64,000 nucleotides of DNA, taken from the NCBI RefSeq assembly GCF_003545805.1, contig NZ_NMQR01000012.1:1-64000 (forward strand), read 5' to 3'. Below, piece by piece: positions 9,601 through 20,151 of this stretch (its first letter is position 1; each line of letters begins with the position of its first letter). The notes beneath the pieces were generated by a model. That model was given only the letters and a program-made list of their open reading frames with translations, searched no databases and was not told the DNA's origin. The position numbers and the translations under genes are program-made. The stretch is from Photorhabdus sp. CRCIA-P01 (GTDB lineage: Bacteria; Pseudomonadota; Gammaproteobacteria; Enterobacterales; Enterobacteriaceae).

Positions 9601-10998
9601 ATGAAACGGCTGCAAAATGAATTAACTGCGCTGGTTAATCGTGGGATAGATCGCCATTTGCGGTTAGCTGTAACAGGATTAAGTCGTAGTGGTAAAACAG
9701 CGTTTATCACCTCTTTGGTTAATCAGCTACTTAACCTCCATAGCGGTGCCCGGTTGCCGTTATTTTCTGCTGTGCGTGATGGTCGTTTGTTGGGGGTAAA
9801 ACGGGTTCCTCAACGCGATTTAGGCGTTCCTCGTTTTACTTATGATGAAGGGTTGACCGCACTTTACAGCACACCACCTGTCTGGCCGACACCGACACGG
9901 GGTGTCAGTGAAATCCGGCTGGCGCTTCGTTACCGTTCTGAGAATTCTCTGCTGCGTCATTTTAAAGAAACTGCCACGTTATATCTGGAAATTGTGGATT
10001 ATCCCGGCGAATGGCTGTTAGATCTACCGATGTTGGCACAAAGTTATTTAGCATGGTCACATCAGATGAATGGCTTATTGCGGGGACAAAGGGCTGAATG
10101 GGCAAAACCTTGGTTGGAACTTTGCAAACAGTGCGATCCACTGGCACCCGCGGATGAGAATCTATTGGCTGCTATTGCTCAGGCTTATACGGAATATTTG
10201 GTTAAATGCAAAGAGCAAGGGTTGCATTTTATTCAACCGGGGAGATTTGTTCTGCCCGGTGACATGATGGGTGCTCCGGTTTTACAATTTTTCCCGTGGC
10301 CGGATATCAACAATACTACAGAGTCACAATTTGCTCAGGCAGATCAACACACGAATATCGGTATGTTGCGTCAGCGCTTTGAATATTACTGCCAGTCGGT
10401 TGTGAAAGGGTTTTATAAAGCGCATTTTCTACGTTTTGATCGGCAGATTGTATTGATCGATTGTTTACAGCCATTGAACAGTGGACCACAAGCATTTGAT
10501 GATATGCGTTTGGCGTTGACACAATTAATGCAGAGTTTTCATTATGGTAAACGAACGCTCTTCCGCCGCCTGTTTTCCCCTTGCATTGATAAATTAATGT
10601 TTGCGGCTAGTAAGGCAGATCATGTTACCGCAGATCAGCATGCTAATTTGGTTTCTTTACTCCAGCAATTGGTTCAGGAAGCCAGACAAAATGCGGCTTT
10701 TGAAGGTATCAGCATGGATTGTGTTGGCCTGGCATCGGTACGGGCGACAGAAAGTGGCATGATTGAACATAATGGTGAAAGGATTCCGGCGTTGAAAGGA
10801 TATCGGCTTACAGATGGTAAATCACTGACATTTTTTCCCGGAGAGGTGCCACGGCGTTTACCTGAGGATAATTTCTGGCAAAAACAGGGTTTCTCTTTCG
10901 AGGAGTTTAGCCCTTGTCCGGTAAATGTTGATACATCGTTGCCTCATATCCGGTTGGATACCGTGCTGGAATTTTTAGTGGGAGATAAAGTGAAATGA
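9601..10998 (+). CDS. ycjX: YcjX family GTP-binding protein
   Basis: YcjX is a conserved P-loop protein found with psp genes; its exact role is unsettled, though it is part of the envelope stress regulon in E. coli. The 465 residues start MKRLQNEL, matching E. coli, so the ATG at 9601 is preferred to upstream codons. The P-loop GLSRSGKT lies at about 28-35, a DYPGEW motif (G3-like) near 138-143 and a TKAD-like SKAD in the second half. It overlaps ycjF by four bases (ATGA). Confidence 0.95.
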   Translation: MKRLQNELTALVNRGIDRHLRLAVTGLSRSGKTAFITSLVNQLLNLHSGARLPLFSAVRDGRLLGVKRVPQRDLGVPRFTYDEGLTALYSTPPVWPTPTRGVSEIRLALRYRSENSLLRHFKETATLYLEIVDYPGEWLLDLPMLAQSYLAWSHQMNGLLRGQRAEWAKPWLELCKQCDPLAPADENLLAAIAQAYTEYLVKCKEQGLHFIQPGRFVLPGDMMGAPVLQFFPWPDINNTTESQFAQADQHTNIGMLRQRFEYYCQSVVKGFYKAHFLRFDRQIVLIDCLQPLNSGPQAFDDMRLALTQLMQSFHYGKRTLFRRLFSPCIDKLMFAASKADHVTADQHANLVSLLQQLVQEARQNAAFEGISMDCVGLASVRATESGMIEHNGERIPALKGYRLTDGKSLTFFPGEVPRRLPEDNFWQKQGFSFEEFSPCPVNVDTSLPHIRLDTVLEFLVGDKVK

Positions 10999-12059
10999 CG
11001 GAGCCCTTGAAGCCAAGAATTGACTTTGAAGAGCCTTTACCGGGGCCACAAGAGCCGGTTTTAAAACCCGCTCAGATTTTCGATGAAAAAGACATGGCGA
11101 ATTTCTATCCTGTATCGTCGGAGCTTGAGACGGAAGAGCGCGAAGGTCAGGTGGAAGGGATAGTTAACGCAGCACTGAAACCCAAGCATGGTTGCTGGCG
11201 TAAAATGGTATATGGCGCTCTGATTTTATTGGGCGTGAGTGTTGTTGCTCAGCTTGTACAGTGGATTTATCAATCATGGCGGCAACAAGATTGGAGCGCG
11301 TTAAGTGTAGCGGCGGCAGGGGGCATGATTGTCTTTGCGGGTATAGGTTCTCTTGTCAGTGAATGGCGTCGTCTTTATCGGCTGAGAATGCGGTCTGAGG
11401 AGCGCGATACTGCGAGAGCGTTATTGCAACATCATGGTGTGGGTAAAGGGCGGGAATTTTGTGAGAAGTTGGCAAGTCAGGCGGGTATCGAACAGCATCA
11501 CCCGGCGTTACAGCGCTGGCGGGCCGCTTTACATGATACACATAACGATCGTGAAGTGGTGGTGTTGTACAGTAAATGGGTTCAACCTGTTTTGGACTCT
11601 CAAGTCAGGGCTGAAATCAGCCGCTGTGCTGCGGAATCAGCATTAATGATAGCAGTCAGCCCGTTGGCCATTGTCGATATGGCATTTATTGCCTGGCGTA
11701 ATATCCGGCTAATTAATCGTATTGCCGCTCTATATGGTATTGAACTGGGATATTTTAGTCGTATTCGGCTCTTCCGCCTTGTTCTACTGAATATTGTTTT
11801 TTCTGGTGCTTCGGAAGTGGTGCGGGAAGTGGGTATGGATTGGTTATCGCAGGATATCGCCGCGCGTCTTTCTGCCAGAGCCGCTCAAGGGATCGGTGTC
11901 GGTTTACTGACCGCCCGACTGGGTATCAAAGCGATGGAATTATGCCGGCCATTACCTTGGATAGAAGGTGACAAACCTAAATTAGGAGATTTCCGTCGTC
12001 AGCTAATCACTCAACTTAAGAATATCCTGCCAAATAACGCTAAGAATATAGTTAATTAA
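10995..12059 (+). CDS. ycjF: YcjF family inner-membrane protein (UPF0283)
   Basis: YcjF is a UPF0283 membrane protein of unknown biochemical role, co-expressed with ycjX in the PspF regulon of E. coli. The 354 residues have an acidic, proline-rich N-terminus (about 1-70), two membrane helices (about 73-90 and 102-120), and a mixed helical C-terminal domain. The ATGA overlap with ycjX suggests coupled translation. No terminator is clear before tyrR. Confidence 0.94.
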   Translation: MTEPLKPRIDFEEPLPGPQEPVLKPAQIFDEKDMANFYPVSSELETEEREGQVEGIVNAALKPKHGCWRKMVYGALILLGVSVVAQLVQWIYQSWRQQDWSALSVAAAGGMIVFAGIGSLVSEWRRLYRLRMRSEERDTARALLQHHGVGKGREFCEKLASQAGIEQHHPALQRWRAALHDTHNDREVVVLYSKWVQPVLDSQVRAEISRCAAESALMIAVSPLAIVDMAFIAWRNIRLINRIAALYGIELGYFSRIRLFRLVLLNIVFSGASEVVREVGMDWLSQDIAARLSARAAQGIGVGLLTARLGIKAMELCRPLPWIEGDKPKLGDFRRQLITQLKNILPNNAKNIVN

Positions 12060-12315
12060 ATGATATATGTTTTAATTCTATCTGAACGCACAAAATATCC
12101 AGATAACGACAATATTTTACGTTATTTTATTAATCTGTTTTATAATCAATCTTAAAATTTGTTTATTTTAGTGAAAGTTTCAAATGCTGTGTTATTTACG
12201 ACATTAAAAAATCGGAGTCTGGTCAATTTTTACTGACAGAATGCTTCATATGAATAATCGTAGAGAGTAGTATTTTAAAAAATTATATGTATTCGTGTAA
12301 ATAAGGTCAAAACAG
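12060..12315. other. AT-rich gap between ycjF and tyrR
   Basis: Probably holds the tyrR promoter. I looked for the palindromic TYR box (TGTAAA-N6-TTTACA) used for tyrR autoregulation in E. coli and saw no good match. Confidence 0.4.
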
Positions 12316-13899
12316 ATGCGCTTAGAAGTTATTTGCCATGATCGAATTGGGCTGACCCGTGAATTGCTCGATCTACTGGTGTTAGAGAATATTGATTTAA
12401 AAGGGATAGAAATATCCCAAATCGGCCGGATTTACCTTAATTTTTCACCAGTTGATTTCAATGTATTTCGTAAATTGATGGCGGAAATTCGCCGTATTAA
12501 TGGTGTTATTGATGTTCGTACCGTCTCTTTCATGCCTTCTGAAAGAGAACACAAAGCGATGTGTGCACTGTTGGAATCCTTGCCTGAGCCTGTTTTTTCA
12601 GTTGATCTGAAAGGAAATATTGAGCTTGCTAACTCTGCGGTGTTTAAGCTGTTTGGTGTTAGTGAGGAACAAACTTATCAAAAACCTATCGGGCAGTTTA
12701 TCAGCGGTTATAACTTTTCGCGCTGGTTTGAAAATAAAAATGTCCAGCAACGTGTGGAAAGGATAACTCTCAAAGGTCTGGACTACCTGATGGATATTAC
12801 TCCCATTCAACTGATTGATGAAAAGCAGAAAATGCAGTGTGTTGGCACAGTGATTATGCTCAAATCCGCGGCTCGAATAGGGAATCAACTGAAAAAACTG
12901 GCTGTCAATGATGGTAGTGAGTTTAAGACGATTATCGCTGTTAGTCCAAAAATGACTCAGATTATTGAGCAGGCCCGTAAAATGGCGATGCTGGATGCGC
13001 CACTGTTGCTGATTGGCGAGACAGGAACTGGCAAGGATATTCTGGCAAAAGCCTGTCATTTACACAGCTTACGCGGAAAACAGCCTTTTTTGGGGTTGAA
13101 CTGCGCATCGATGCCGGATGATGTAGTAGAAAGTGAACTGTTTGGCTATGCTGCCGGCGCTTATCCTAATGCAATTGAAGGAAAGAAAGGTTTCTTCGAG
13201 CAGGCTAATGGTGGCACTGTTTTACTGGATGAAATTGGTGAAATGTCGCCACAGATGCAAATTAAGCTGCTGCGTTTTCTGAATGACGGTACTTTTCGCC
13301 GAGTAGGGGAAGAAAACGAAGTCAAAGTGAATGTCAGGGTTATCTGTGCTACACAAAAAAATCTGGTTGAATTGGTGCAGCGAGGGGAATTTCGCGAAGA
13401 TCTCTATTATCGCCTGAATGTGTTGGCGATTACACTCCCGCCGTTGCGTGATCGCAAAGCAGATATTATGCCGCTGGTGGAGTATTTTATTGAGCGTTTT
13501 TCTGAAGAACAGGGAGTACTGAAACCGAAATTGTCCCCTGAACTTTCCCACTTTCTGACGAGTTACAGTTGGCCCGGTAACGTAAGGCAGTTACAAAATT
13601 CCATCTATCGGGCGCTGACTCAGCTCGAAAATATGGAGCTGACGCCGCGGGATATACAACTACCAGAGTTTGAAACAGAGGTTTCTTTTAGTGAGGATGT
13701 GTTCAATGGTTCTCTGGATGAAATCAGTAAACGTTTTGAACGTTCGGTGTTAACGCGTCTTTATCGGCACTATCCCAGCACGCGTAAACTGGCTAAACGT
13801 CTTGGGGTATCGCATACGGCAATTGCCAATAAATTGAGAGAATATGGTCTGAGTAGCAGGAAGCATGCTACTGAATATGAACCGGATGATGACGAATAA
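12316..13899 (+). CDS. tyrR: TyrR, regulator of aromatic amino acid genes
   Basis: TyrR represses or activates genes for aromatic amino acid synthesis and uptake in response to tyrosine, phenylalanine or tryptophan. The 527 residues show an N-terminal ACT domain (1-70), a PAS domain (about 80-180), an AAA+ core with Walker A GETGTGKD (234-241) and Walker B GGTVLLDEIGE, and a C-terminal Fis-like helix-turn-helix (RKLAKRLGVSHTAIANKLRE). The GAFTGA loop is replaced by GAYPNA, as expected for a TyrR that acts at sigma-70 promoters. In Photorhabdus relatives TyrR also affects stilbene and pigment pathways through aromatic supply; that role is not visible here. Confidence 0.98.
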   Translation: MRLEVICHDRIGLTRELLDLLVLENIDLKGIEISQIGRIYLNFSPVDFNVFRKLMAEIRRINGVIDVRTVSFMPSEREHKAMCALLESLPEPVFSVDLKGNIELANSAVFKLFGVSEEQTYQKPIGQFISGYNFSRWFENKNVQQRVERITLKGLDYLMDITPIQLIDEKQKMQCVGTVIMLKSAARIGNQLKKLAVNDGSEFKTIIAVSPKMTQIIEQARKMAMLDAPLLLIGETGTGKDILAKACHLHSLRGKQPFLGLNCASMPDDVVESELFGYAAGAYPNAIEGKKGFFEQANGGTVLLDEIGEMSPQMQIKLLRFLNDGTFRRVGEENEVKVNVRVICATQKNLVELVQRGEFREDLYYRLNVLAITLPPLRDRKADIMPLVEYFIERFSEEQGVLKPKLSPELSHFLTSYSWPGNVRQLQNSIYRALTQLENMELTPRDIQLPEFETEVSFSEDVFNGSLDEISKRFERSVLTRLYRHYPSTRKLAKRLGVSHTAIANKLREYGLSSRKHATEYEPDDDE

Positions 13900-13904
13900 A
13901 ACAA

Positions 13905-13923
13905 TGCCCACCGGAAGTGGGCA
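13905..13923 (-). terminator. Terminator between tyrR and tpx
   Basis: TGCCCAC and GTGGGCA form a stem with a short loop. Read leftward toward tyrR it is followed by TTGTTTTATT, so it fits the end of tpx; it may also stop tyrR transcripts. Confidence 0.7.
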
Positions 13924-13941
13924 CTATATAAATCACGGGAT

Positions 13942-14445
13942 TTATTTCAGTACGGCCAGTGCGCTATCGTAATCTGGCTCATTAGTGATTTCATCAACCA
14001 GTTGGCTATAAATCACGTTATCGCTTTCATCAAGCACAATGACTGCACGGGCTGTGAGACCACTCAGAGGACTGTCGCTGATGGCAACGCCATAATCTTC
14101 ACTGAAAGTACCGCCACGCAGGGTAGACAGCGTGACGACATTTGATAACCCTTCCGCGCCACAGAAACGGGACTGAGCAAAAGGCAGATCGGCAGAAATG
14201 CACAGTACGACGGTATTTTCCAAATCATTCGCGACCTGATTAAATTTACGTACTGATGCTGCACAAACACCGGTATCGATACTTGGGAAAATATTCAGCA
14301 CCTTATTTTTTCCGGCATAGTGGCTAAGAGAGATATCGGAGAGATCTTTGGCTGTCAGAGTAAAATCTTTCGCTTTTTCCCCTGATGTTGGGAACTGGCC
14401 GCTTACGGCGATATCATTGCCTTGAAATTTTACTGTTTGTGTCAT
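13942..14445 (-). CDS. tpx: Thiol peroxidase
   Basis: Tpx is an atypical two-cysteine peroxiredoxin that reduces hydrogen peroxide and alkyl peroxides with thioredoxin. The 167 residues carry the peroxidatic cysteine in [12 protein letters not shown] and the resolving cysteine in SRFCGAEG, both at the E. coli spacing. The start MTQTVKFQG at 14445 is preferred over a longer frame to 14514, since the extra 23 residues are not conserved and an RBS (GAGGAAGA) lies just before it. Convergent with tyrR, as in E. coli. Confidence 0.97.
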   Translation of the reverse strand: MTQTVKFQGNDIAVSGQFPTSGEKAKDFTLTAKDLSDISLSHYAGKNKVLNIFPSIDTGVCAASVRKFNQVANDLENTVVLCISADLPFAQSRFCGAEGLSNVVTLSTLRGGTFSEDYGVAISDSPLSGLTARAVIVLDESDNVIYSQLVDEITNEPDYDSALAVLK

Positions 14446-14618
14446 AGTTTTCTTCCTCTGATAAATGAACCACGATTGCCCAGTGTAGAAGAATATCCGG
14501 CTCTTGCCCATCAAAAATAGTGCTTGTGAGAGTAAAATTGTCTGATTGTGTCATTTTGGCAATGGTTTATAATTTAATAATGGGATATCTATTTTATAAC
14601 AGGGCAGACTATTACCTT

Positions 14619-16241
14619 ATGCGCTATTTCAATCTGATTTCTTGTGCACTACTTATCAATAGTTCTCTTATCACCGTTTCTGCTTTTGCCGCGGAAGTTC
14701 CTCCTGGCACTCAACTTAATGACAAACAGGAACTGGTGCGTCATCTAAAAGACGAACCGGCATCCTTAGACCCGATTAATGCCGTCGGTCTGACAGAGGC
14801 GCAAGTTCAGCGTGATCTGTTTGAAGGGCTGGTGAATCAGGATGCGTATGGCAACGCCATTCCTGGTGTCGCGGTAGCGTGGAAAACAGCAGACAACAAA
14901 ACTTGGTTTTTTACGTTGCGTTCCGATGCCCGTTGGTCAAATGGCGAGCCCGTTACCGCGACAGATTTTGTGTATAGTTGGCAGCGGTTGGTCACGCCGG
15001 CTAATACGTCATCTTTTGCTTGGTTTGCCGCACTAGCGGGTATTGAAAATGCTCAGGGAATTATTGATGGTAAATTAATTCCTGCAAAATTGGGTGTTGA
15101 GGCCATTGATAAACACACACTAAAGGTGACGCTAAACCGGCCTGTGCCTTATTTTCCTAACCTGACGGCGAATTTCAGTCTCTATCCGGTCAATAAGAAG
15201 ATAGTAGAAAAATATGGGAAAGAGTGGATAAAAGTTGGCAATTTGGTGGGGAATGGCGCTTTCGAATTACATGATCGAATTGTTAATGAAAAAATCGTCC
15301 TGACACCAAACCCTTATTACTGGGAGCATAAAAAAACGGTGCTGACCAAAGTCACATTCGTACCAATTAATCAGGAATCACACGCCACTAAACGCTATCT
15401 GGCGGATGATTTGGATATTACCGAATCCTTCCCGAAAAATAGGTATAAAAAATTGCAGCATGATTTACCTGGGCAAGTCTATACGCCGGATCAGTTGGGG
15501 ACCTATTATTACGCTTTTAACACACAGCGTGCACCGACTAATGATGCCAGAGTGCGTAAAGCGCTTTCCATGGCAATTGACCGTAAAGTCATTGCGGAAA
15601 AAGTCTTGGGGACAGGCGAGAAACCTGCCTGGCATTTTACGCCGGATGTGACCGCCAGTTTCCAGCCGATGATCAGTGAAATGGAACAACATACACAAGC
15701 AGAATTGGACCAACAAGCCAAAGTTTTGTTACAAGCGGCTGGTTACGGGCCGAACAATCCACTGAAACTTTCTCTGCTCTATAATAATTCCGAGAACCAC
15801 CAGAAAATTGCTATCGCTATTGCTTCTATGTGGAAGAAGAAACTGGGTGTGCAAGTGAATCTGATGAATCAGGAATGGAAAACTTATATTGATAGCCGTA
15901 ACACGGGCAATTTTGATGTTATTCGTGCATCTTGGGTTGGTGATTATAACGAACCTTCTACATTTTTAAGCCTGTTAACTTCAACGCATAGTGGCAATAT
16001 TGCTAAATTCCATCAGGCGAATTATGACAAATTGCTACAATCCGCTAGCTTGCGAACAGATAATGCGTTAAGGAATGATGACTATAATAAAGCGGAGCAA
16101 ATGATTGCTGAACAGGCGCCTATTGCACCGATTTATCAATACACTAACGGCAGGTTGATAAAGCCTTGGCTAAAAGGATACCCGATCACCAATCCTGAAG
16201 ACGTGGCATATAGTCATACTATGTACATAATTAAGCACTGA
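14619..16241 (+). CDS. mppA: Periplasmic oligopeptide/murein peptide-binding protein
   Basis: This is an SBP_bac_5 protein of the OppA/MppA family. MppA binds the murein tripeptide for uptake through OppBCDF and recycling. The 540 residues start with a signal peptide (MRYFNLISCALLINSS..VSAFA, cleavage before AEVPPG). The conserved ADNKTWFFTLR and FVYSWQRL landmarks follow. The ATG at 14619 is preferred because it begins the signal peptide. The name rests on synteny with zntB and ttcA, where E. coli has mppA; OppA itself normally sits with oppBCDF, which are absent here. Confidence 0.85.
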   Translation: MRYFNLISCALLINSSLITVSAFAAEVPPGTQLNDKQELVRHLKDEPASLDPINAVGLTEAQVQRDLFEGLVNQDAYGNAIPGVAVAWKTADNKTWFFTLRSDARWSNGEPVTATDFVYSWQRLVTPANTSSFAWFAALAGIENAQGIIDGKLIPAKLGVEAIDKHTLKVTLNRPVPYFPNLTANFSLYPVNKKIVEKYGKEWIKVGNLVGNGAFELHDRIVNEKIVLTPNPYYWEHKKTVLTKVTFVPINQESHATKRYLADDLDITESFPKNRYKKLQHDLPGQVYTPDQLGTYYYAFNTQRAPTNDARVRKALSMAIDRKVIAEKVLGTGEKPAWHFTPDVTASFQPMISEMEQHTQAELDQQAKVLLQAAGYGPNNPLKLSLLYNNSENHQKIAIAIASMWKKKLGVQVNLMNQEWKTYIDSRNTGNFDVIRASWVGDYNEPSTFLSLLTSTHSGNIAKFHQANYDKLLQSASLRTDNALRNDDYNKAEQMIAEQAPIAPIYQYTNGRLIKPWLKGYPITNPEDVAYSHTMYIIKH

Positions 16242-16257
16242 GGATAAGGAGTTGGAT

Positions 16258-17241
16258 GTGGAAACCATTTATGGCTCATCACTGAAAGAGGCTGATGCAG
16301 TCTATGCTTGTCAGTTTGATGGTCAAGGCGGCATGACAGCGATTGATATGAATGGATTCGCCACACCAACTCAACCTTTTTGGCAACATTTGGATTACCA
16401 TAATCCGAAGAGTTATCGCTGGATAATGGACACTGATTTGTTGCCAGAAACTGTCAAAAAGGGGCTGGCTGGAGAGAGTGTTAGGCCGAAAATAATCCGC
16501 ACTGGCGGTGGGACGATGATCACGCTGCGAACAATTAATAGCAATAAAAGTGAACGTCCCGATCAACTAGTCACGTTCCGTATTTATATTAATGCTGAAA
16601 TTGTTATTTCCAGTCGTCATCGTAAAGTGCATTCACTTGAGCAGGTATTGCATGATTTACAAAATGGCATAGGTGCGAAAACGACCGGGCACTGGTTGGT
16701 TGAAATGGTTGATGCGATAACTGATGAAGTGGGTAATTTTATTGAAGATCTTCATGACAACCTTATTGAGCTTGAGAATATGATTCTGGAGCAACGGATA
16801 CCAGAACGGGGTGGGTTAGCTTTATTGCGTAAACAATTGATTATTCTGCGTCGTTATATGGCGCCTCAACGAGATGTATTTGCCCGTCTTGCGAGTGAAA
16901 GATTACTCTGGATGAGTGATGAAGATCGTCACCGAATGCAGGAAATATCTGACCGCTTGGGAAGAGAATTGGATGATTTGGATGGTTGCATTGCTCGCAC
17001 GGCAGTTATTTCAGATGAAATGACATCCATAATGGCGGATGCGATGAACCGCCGTACTTATACTATGTCATTACTTGCTATGATTTTTTTGCCGACAACC
17101 TTCCTGACTGGGTTATTTGGTGTCAACCTTGGTGGTATTCCTGGCAATGAATATTATTTAGGTTTTGCTCTCTTTTGTTTATTGTTATTCGGGTTGGTTT
17201 TGCTTGTTGCGTGGTGGTTAAAACAAAGTAAATGGTTATGA
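16258..17241 (+). CDS. zntB: ZntB, CorA-type zinc transporter
   Basis: ZntB is a pentameric CorA-family inner-membrane protein that moves zinc. The 327 residues consist of a large cytoplasmic N-terminal domain with long helices, then two C-terminal helices separated by GVNLGGIPG, which holds the family's GxN signature. A GTG start at 16258 is chosen: AAGGAG at 16246-16251 sits six bases upstream, while the TTG at 16252 has no room for it, and E. coli ZntB aligns with this start. Confidence 0.95.
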   Translation: METIYGSSLKEADAVYACQFDGQGGMTAIDMNGFATPTQPFWQHLDYHNPKSYRWIMDTDLLPETVKKGLAGESVRPKIIRTGGGTMITLRTINSNKSERPDQLVTFRIYINAEIVISSRHRKVHSLEQVLHDLQNGIGAKTTGHWLVEMVDAITDEVGNFIEDLHDNLIELENMILEQRIPERGGLALLRKQLIILRRYMAPQRDVFARLASERLLWMSDEDRHRMQEISDRLGRELDDLDGCIARTAVISDEMTSIMADAMNRRTYTMSLLAMIFLPTTFLTGLFGVNLGGIPGNEYYLGFALFCLLLFGLVLLVAWWLKQSKWL

Positions 17242-17609
17242 AAATTAAATAAGAAACACAACTGCGGGGAAATGTTACTAAAACTGATTCTTAATTTGAG
17301 ATATATCAATATTCACCAGTCGTCATTGAGGCATGATAACTCTCGCAGGTGAAAACAACGTTAAGCGATGAACGTTGTTCTCCGTAATTGTAGTTTTTCT
17401 CACATAAGTCTTTATACAGAATAATTGCCCATTCTTGTGCCGATATTAATTTATAATGTCGGCTTTTTTTATTTTTCATTGTCGTTGTAGGAAACTAAAT
17501 AAAAATCAAGACGAAAAAGAAGAAGAAATTAACGCTCTGAAATATATCCAGAGCGGTATGATTAAATGCCTACCCCAATGGGCGTAATTGTTGCAGGCAG
17601 TAAGAATAA
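17242..17609. other. Intergenic stretch between zntB and ttcA
   Basis: Holds a perfect inverted repeat AACAACGTT/AACGTTGTT (about 17352-17377) and the terminator listed at 17439. No gene is seen. dbpA, which lies here in E. coli, is absent. Confidence 0.5.
17439..17470 (+). terminator. Rho-independent terminator after zntB
   Basis: GCCGATATTA (17439-17448) pairs with TAATGTCGGC (17454-17463), then seven T. It is about 200 bases past the zntB stop. A small RNA ending here, possibly including the 17352 hairpin, cannot be excluded. Confidence 0.75.
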
Positions 17610-18530
17610 CTATTTTACTTCAACAATATCCAACCGTTCCGATTGATAATCGGACTGATCTTCTATATCAACAACGGGTTGTATGGGTAATTCTTCGCGG
17701 TCAAAGGCGAGATCACCACCATCAATAACTTCGCTGCCGTGAGTGATATGTTTAAAATCGAATAAATTAAAATCGCTGAGATGAGATGGAACGACATTTT
17801 GTACCGCCCGAAACATGGTTTCAATTCTGCCCGGATAACGCTTATCCCATTCCCGTAACATATCCTTAATAACCTGGCGTTGCAGGTTGGGTTGTGAACC
17901 ACAGAGATTACAAGGAATGATCGGGAATGCTTTGGCGGTTGCATAGCGCTCAATATCTTTCTCACGGCAATAGGCAAGCGGGCGAATGACAATATGTTTA
18001 CCATCATCACTCATCAACTTTGGTGGCATACCTTTTAGTTTGCCACCGTAAAACATGTTGAGAAATAAAGTCTGCAAAATATCATCACGGTGATGGCCTA
18101 ATGCAATTTTCGTTGCACCCAACTCAGTGGCTGTACGATATAAGATGCCACGGCGTAGACGGGAACAGAGTGAGCACGTTGTTTTACCTTCGGGTATTTT
18201 CTCTTTCACTATGCCATAAGTATTTTCTTCGACAATTTTATATTCGACACCCAGTTCATCCAGATAAGCGGGAAGGATATGCTCAGGAAAACCGGGTTGT
18301 TTCTGATCCAGATTAACTGCAACAAGTGAAAAATTAACCGGAGCGCTTTTTTGCAGATTTTGCAGGATAGACAGCAGAGTATAACTATCTTTACCACCAG
18401 AAAGGCAGACCATAATGCGATCACCTTCCTCAATCATATTGAAATCAGCGATTGCTTGACCGACATCACGGCGTAAACGCTTTTGTAATTTGTTCAGGTT
18501 ATATTGTTGTTTCTGATCCACCACGGACAC
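17610..18530 (-). CDS. ttcA: tRNA 2-thiocytidine biosynthesis protein
   Basis: TtcA thiolates cytidine 32 of certain tRNAs using ATP and an iron-sulfur cluster. The 306 residues have the PP-loop SGGKDS at 44-49, the CxxC pair Cys119 and Cys122 in [10 protein letters not shown], and Cys207/Cys210 in CNLCGSQ, which complete the family's cysteine set. It is a single leftward gene next to zntB, as in E. coli. No defect was seen. Confidence 0.97.
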   Translation of the reverse strand: MSVVDQKQQYNLNKLQKRLRRDVGQAIADFNMIEEGDRIMVCLSGGKDSYTLLSILQNLQKSAPVNFSLVAVNLDQKQPGFPEHILPAYLDELGVEYKIVEENTYGIVKEKIPEGKTTCSLCSRLRRGILYRTATELGATKIALGHHRDDILQTLFLNMFYGGKLKGMPPKLMSDDGKHIVIRPLAYCREKDIERYATAKAFPIIPCNLCGSQPNLQRQVIKDMLREWDKRYPGRIETMFRAVQNVVPSHLSDFNLFDFKHITHGSEVIDGGDLAFDREELPIQPVVDIEDQSDYQSERLDIVEVK

Positions 18531-18584
18531 TCGTAGATAATGTTTAAATGGGATTTAGGGGGTGGAGTATACCATTTTTATTAC

Positions 18585-18665
18585 CTGACACCTTAAAAGA
18601 GTTTGTGATAGGTTCCGCTCGTTTTTACCTGTTAATGCTAATCAATTGATAGCTTTTTCTGTTGT
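18585..18665. repeat. Diverged direct repeat, copy A
   Basis: ACACCTTAAAA.. through TTAATGCTAATC resembles 19676-19747 (about three bases in four by eye). The two copies bracket the hcp relic. Confidence 0.6.
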
Positions 18666-18670
18666 CGAAG

Positions 18671-19099
18671 GTGAAGAGCGCCCATACTCTGGATTCTATT
18701 GGTAACCGGTATCAGAATGGAGATGAAAATCGAATTACGGTGCTGTAATTCAATCATGGTCTGACTGTTGCTCAGCATGTTAATTATCAGCCGGTAAACT
18801 TCATTAAATTATTAGATAAATCTTCCCCATTGTTAATGATAGCGGCTGCTAACCGTGAAAAACTGGAACTAACATTTGATATTTATCGGACCTCTCCAAT
18901 AGGTTCACAAGAACTTTTTTATTCCATCTTGCTCACTGGAGCAAGAATTTGCAATTTAAATGTTAATTATCCGCATGTTATTAATGATAATAATGGTCAG
19001 CCGGAGGAGGTTGTTTCAGTTCAGTATGCTAATATTACTTGTCGACATCATATGGCGGGAACATCAGGATATTGCATTTGGTATGAGATGGTTTATTGA
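18671..19099 (+). pseudogene. hcp: Broken hcp (type VI secretion tube protein)
   Basis: Translation in one frame gives KSAHTLDSIGNRYQNG, then after an in-frame TAA (18746-18748) FNHGLTVAQHVNYQPVNFIK, and runs on to ITCRHHMAGTSGYCIWYEMVY. This is the Hcp1/DUF796 family pattern (STLDSIGNRYQ, HxxVTKxxDKSSPLL, ITCxHxxAGTSGY). The first roughly 20 residues and the start codon are missing, and one codon of VLSFNHG (S) reads TAA. No other type VI gene is nearby, so it is an orphan relic. Confidence 0.8.
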
Positions 19100-19675
19100 T
19101 GAATAAATTTTATACGCCTATGTTTTGGTTGGAATATAAATGTGTTTTTCAAATAGGTACATTGCCATTGATATGAAGAAGAATTCTTTCAAATATTAAT
19201 GGTAATGAAATATATTTTTATTCAATAATTCAATTGATGTTACGCTGATTTAATAACCGACTTGCTTGAAAGCTTAATCCCTTAGGTTGTTGTACGATAC
19301 AGAAACCGGGTTGAATGTTTATTTTCATATACTCTATTTGTTCTCGTAGTGGTTTTTAACATGTTAGTTCAACGTTAGGCAACGTAACTTCCTTATAGTT
19401 TCGCAACCATCATTGCTTAATCAAATGATAAGATTATTTTTAGCTTATAAATGTACAAGTTTTTAATTCTACAGTGCTATGTTTTCTTAGAAATCCTAAA
19501 GGTTATCGTGCGAATGATGCTGATCTAAATCTCAAAGCTGTAACCTATCATTAGCACTTTTCCATATTCCCTGTAAAATCTCTCCAACGATTTTCCTGCC
19601 TGTGCGGTACTTCTTGAACAGGTGGTAAATAAGGTCTGAATTGGATTTAAGGAACGAAATATATCAATTTTGTTA
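19100..19675. other. Decayed non-coding stretch
   Basis: No intact gene. A + frame after the hcp relic (MNKFYTPMFWLEYK) stops after 18 codons. A leftward fragment near 19250-19330 (MKINIQPGFCIVQQPKGL) is also short. Both look like remains of genes I cannot name. Confidence 0.4.
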
Positions 19676-19747
19676 CGTTACACCTTAAAACATTTGTGAT
19701 AGATTCAGCCAGTTTTGTCTATTAATGTTAGTCGATTTGTTTTTCCT
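19676..19747. repeat. Diverged direct repeat, copy B
   Basis: Second copy of the repeat at 18585. It lies just upstream of the small multidrug transporter and may include its promoter. Confidence 0.6.
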
Positions 19748-19765
19748 ACTATAGAGAGTAAAGAT

Positions 19766-20098
19766 ATGAATGGATTTGTATATTTAGCAATGGCAATTGT
19801 TGCTGAGGTTATAGCAACGGCTTCATTAAAAGCCTCTGATGGGTTTAGTAAATTATTCCCTTCTATACTGGTCATTGTTGGATACGGCATCGCTTTCTGG
19901 GGGTTATCTCAGGTGGTCAAAGTGGTGCCATTGGGAATTGCTTACGCCATATGGTCTGGCTTGGGTATTGTGTTGGTTTCTATTGCCGCGATATTTTTAT
20001 ATCAGCAGAAACTGGATTGGGCGGCTATTTTAGGTATGGCTCTTATTGTTGCGGGTGTAATGGTCATAAACCTGCTTTCTAACAGTAGTGCACATTAA
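19766..20098 (+). CDS. Small multidrug resistance efflux protein (EmrE type)
   Basis: An SMR-family proton-coupled antiporter of toxic cations. The 110 residues form four membrane helices. The essential Glu14 (AEVIATASLK) and Trp63 (YAIWSGLG) stand at EmrE positions, and the length equals EmrE. The ATG at 19766 is chosen since helix 1 starts directly after it, with AGAGAGTAAAGAT as a weak RBS. It could be EmrE, QacE or a relative such as MdtJ/I; it is a single gene, so the paired MdtIJ type is unlikely. Confidence 0.88.
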   Translation: MNGFVYLAMAIVAEVIATASLKASDGFSKLFPSILVIVGYGIAFWGLSQVVKVVPLGIAYAIWSGLGIVLVSIAAIFLYQQKLDWAAILGMALIVAGVMVINLLSNSSAH

Positions 20099-20151
20099 TT
20101 AACAATTAATGGTGCTCCTGTTTTCCCGGAATCGTTTTCTGGAGAAGAAAT

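Noticed and set aside
19250-19330. Short leftward frame MKINIQPGFCIVQQPKGL
   Set aside because: It is too short and unmatched to call a gene; it is noted only as part of the decayed stretch.
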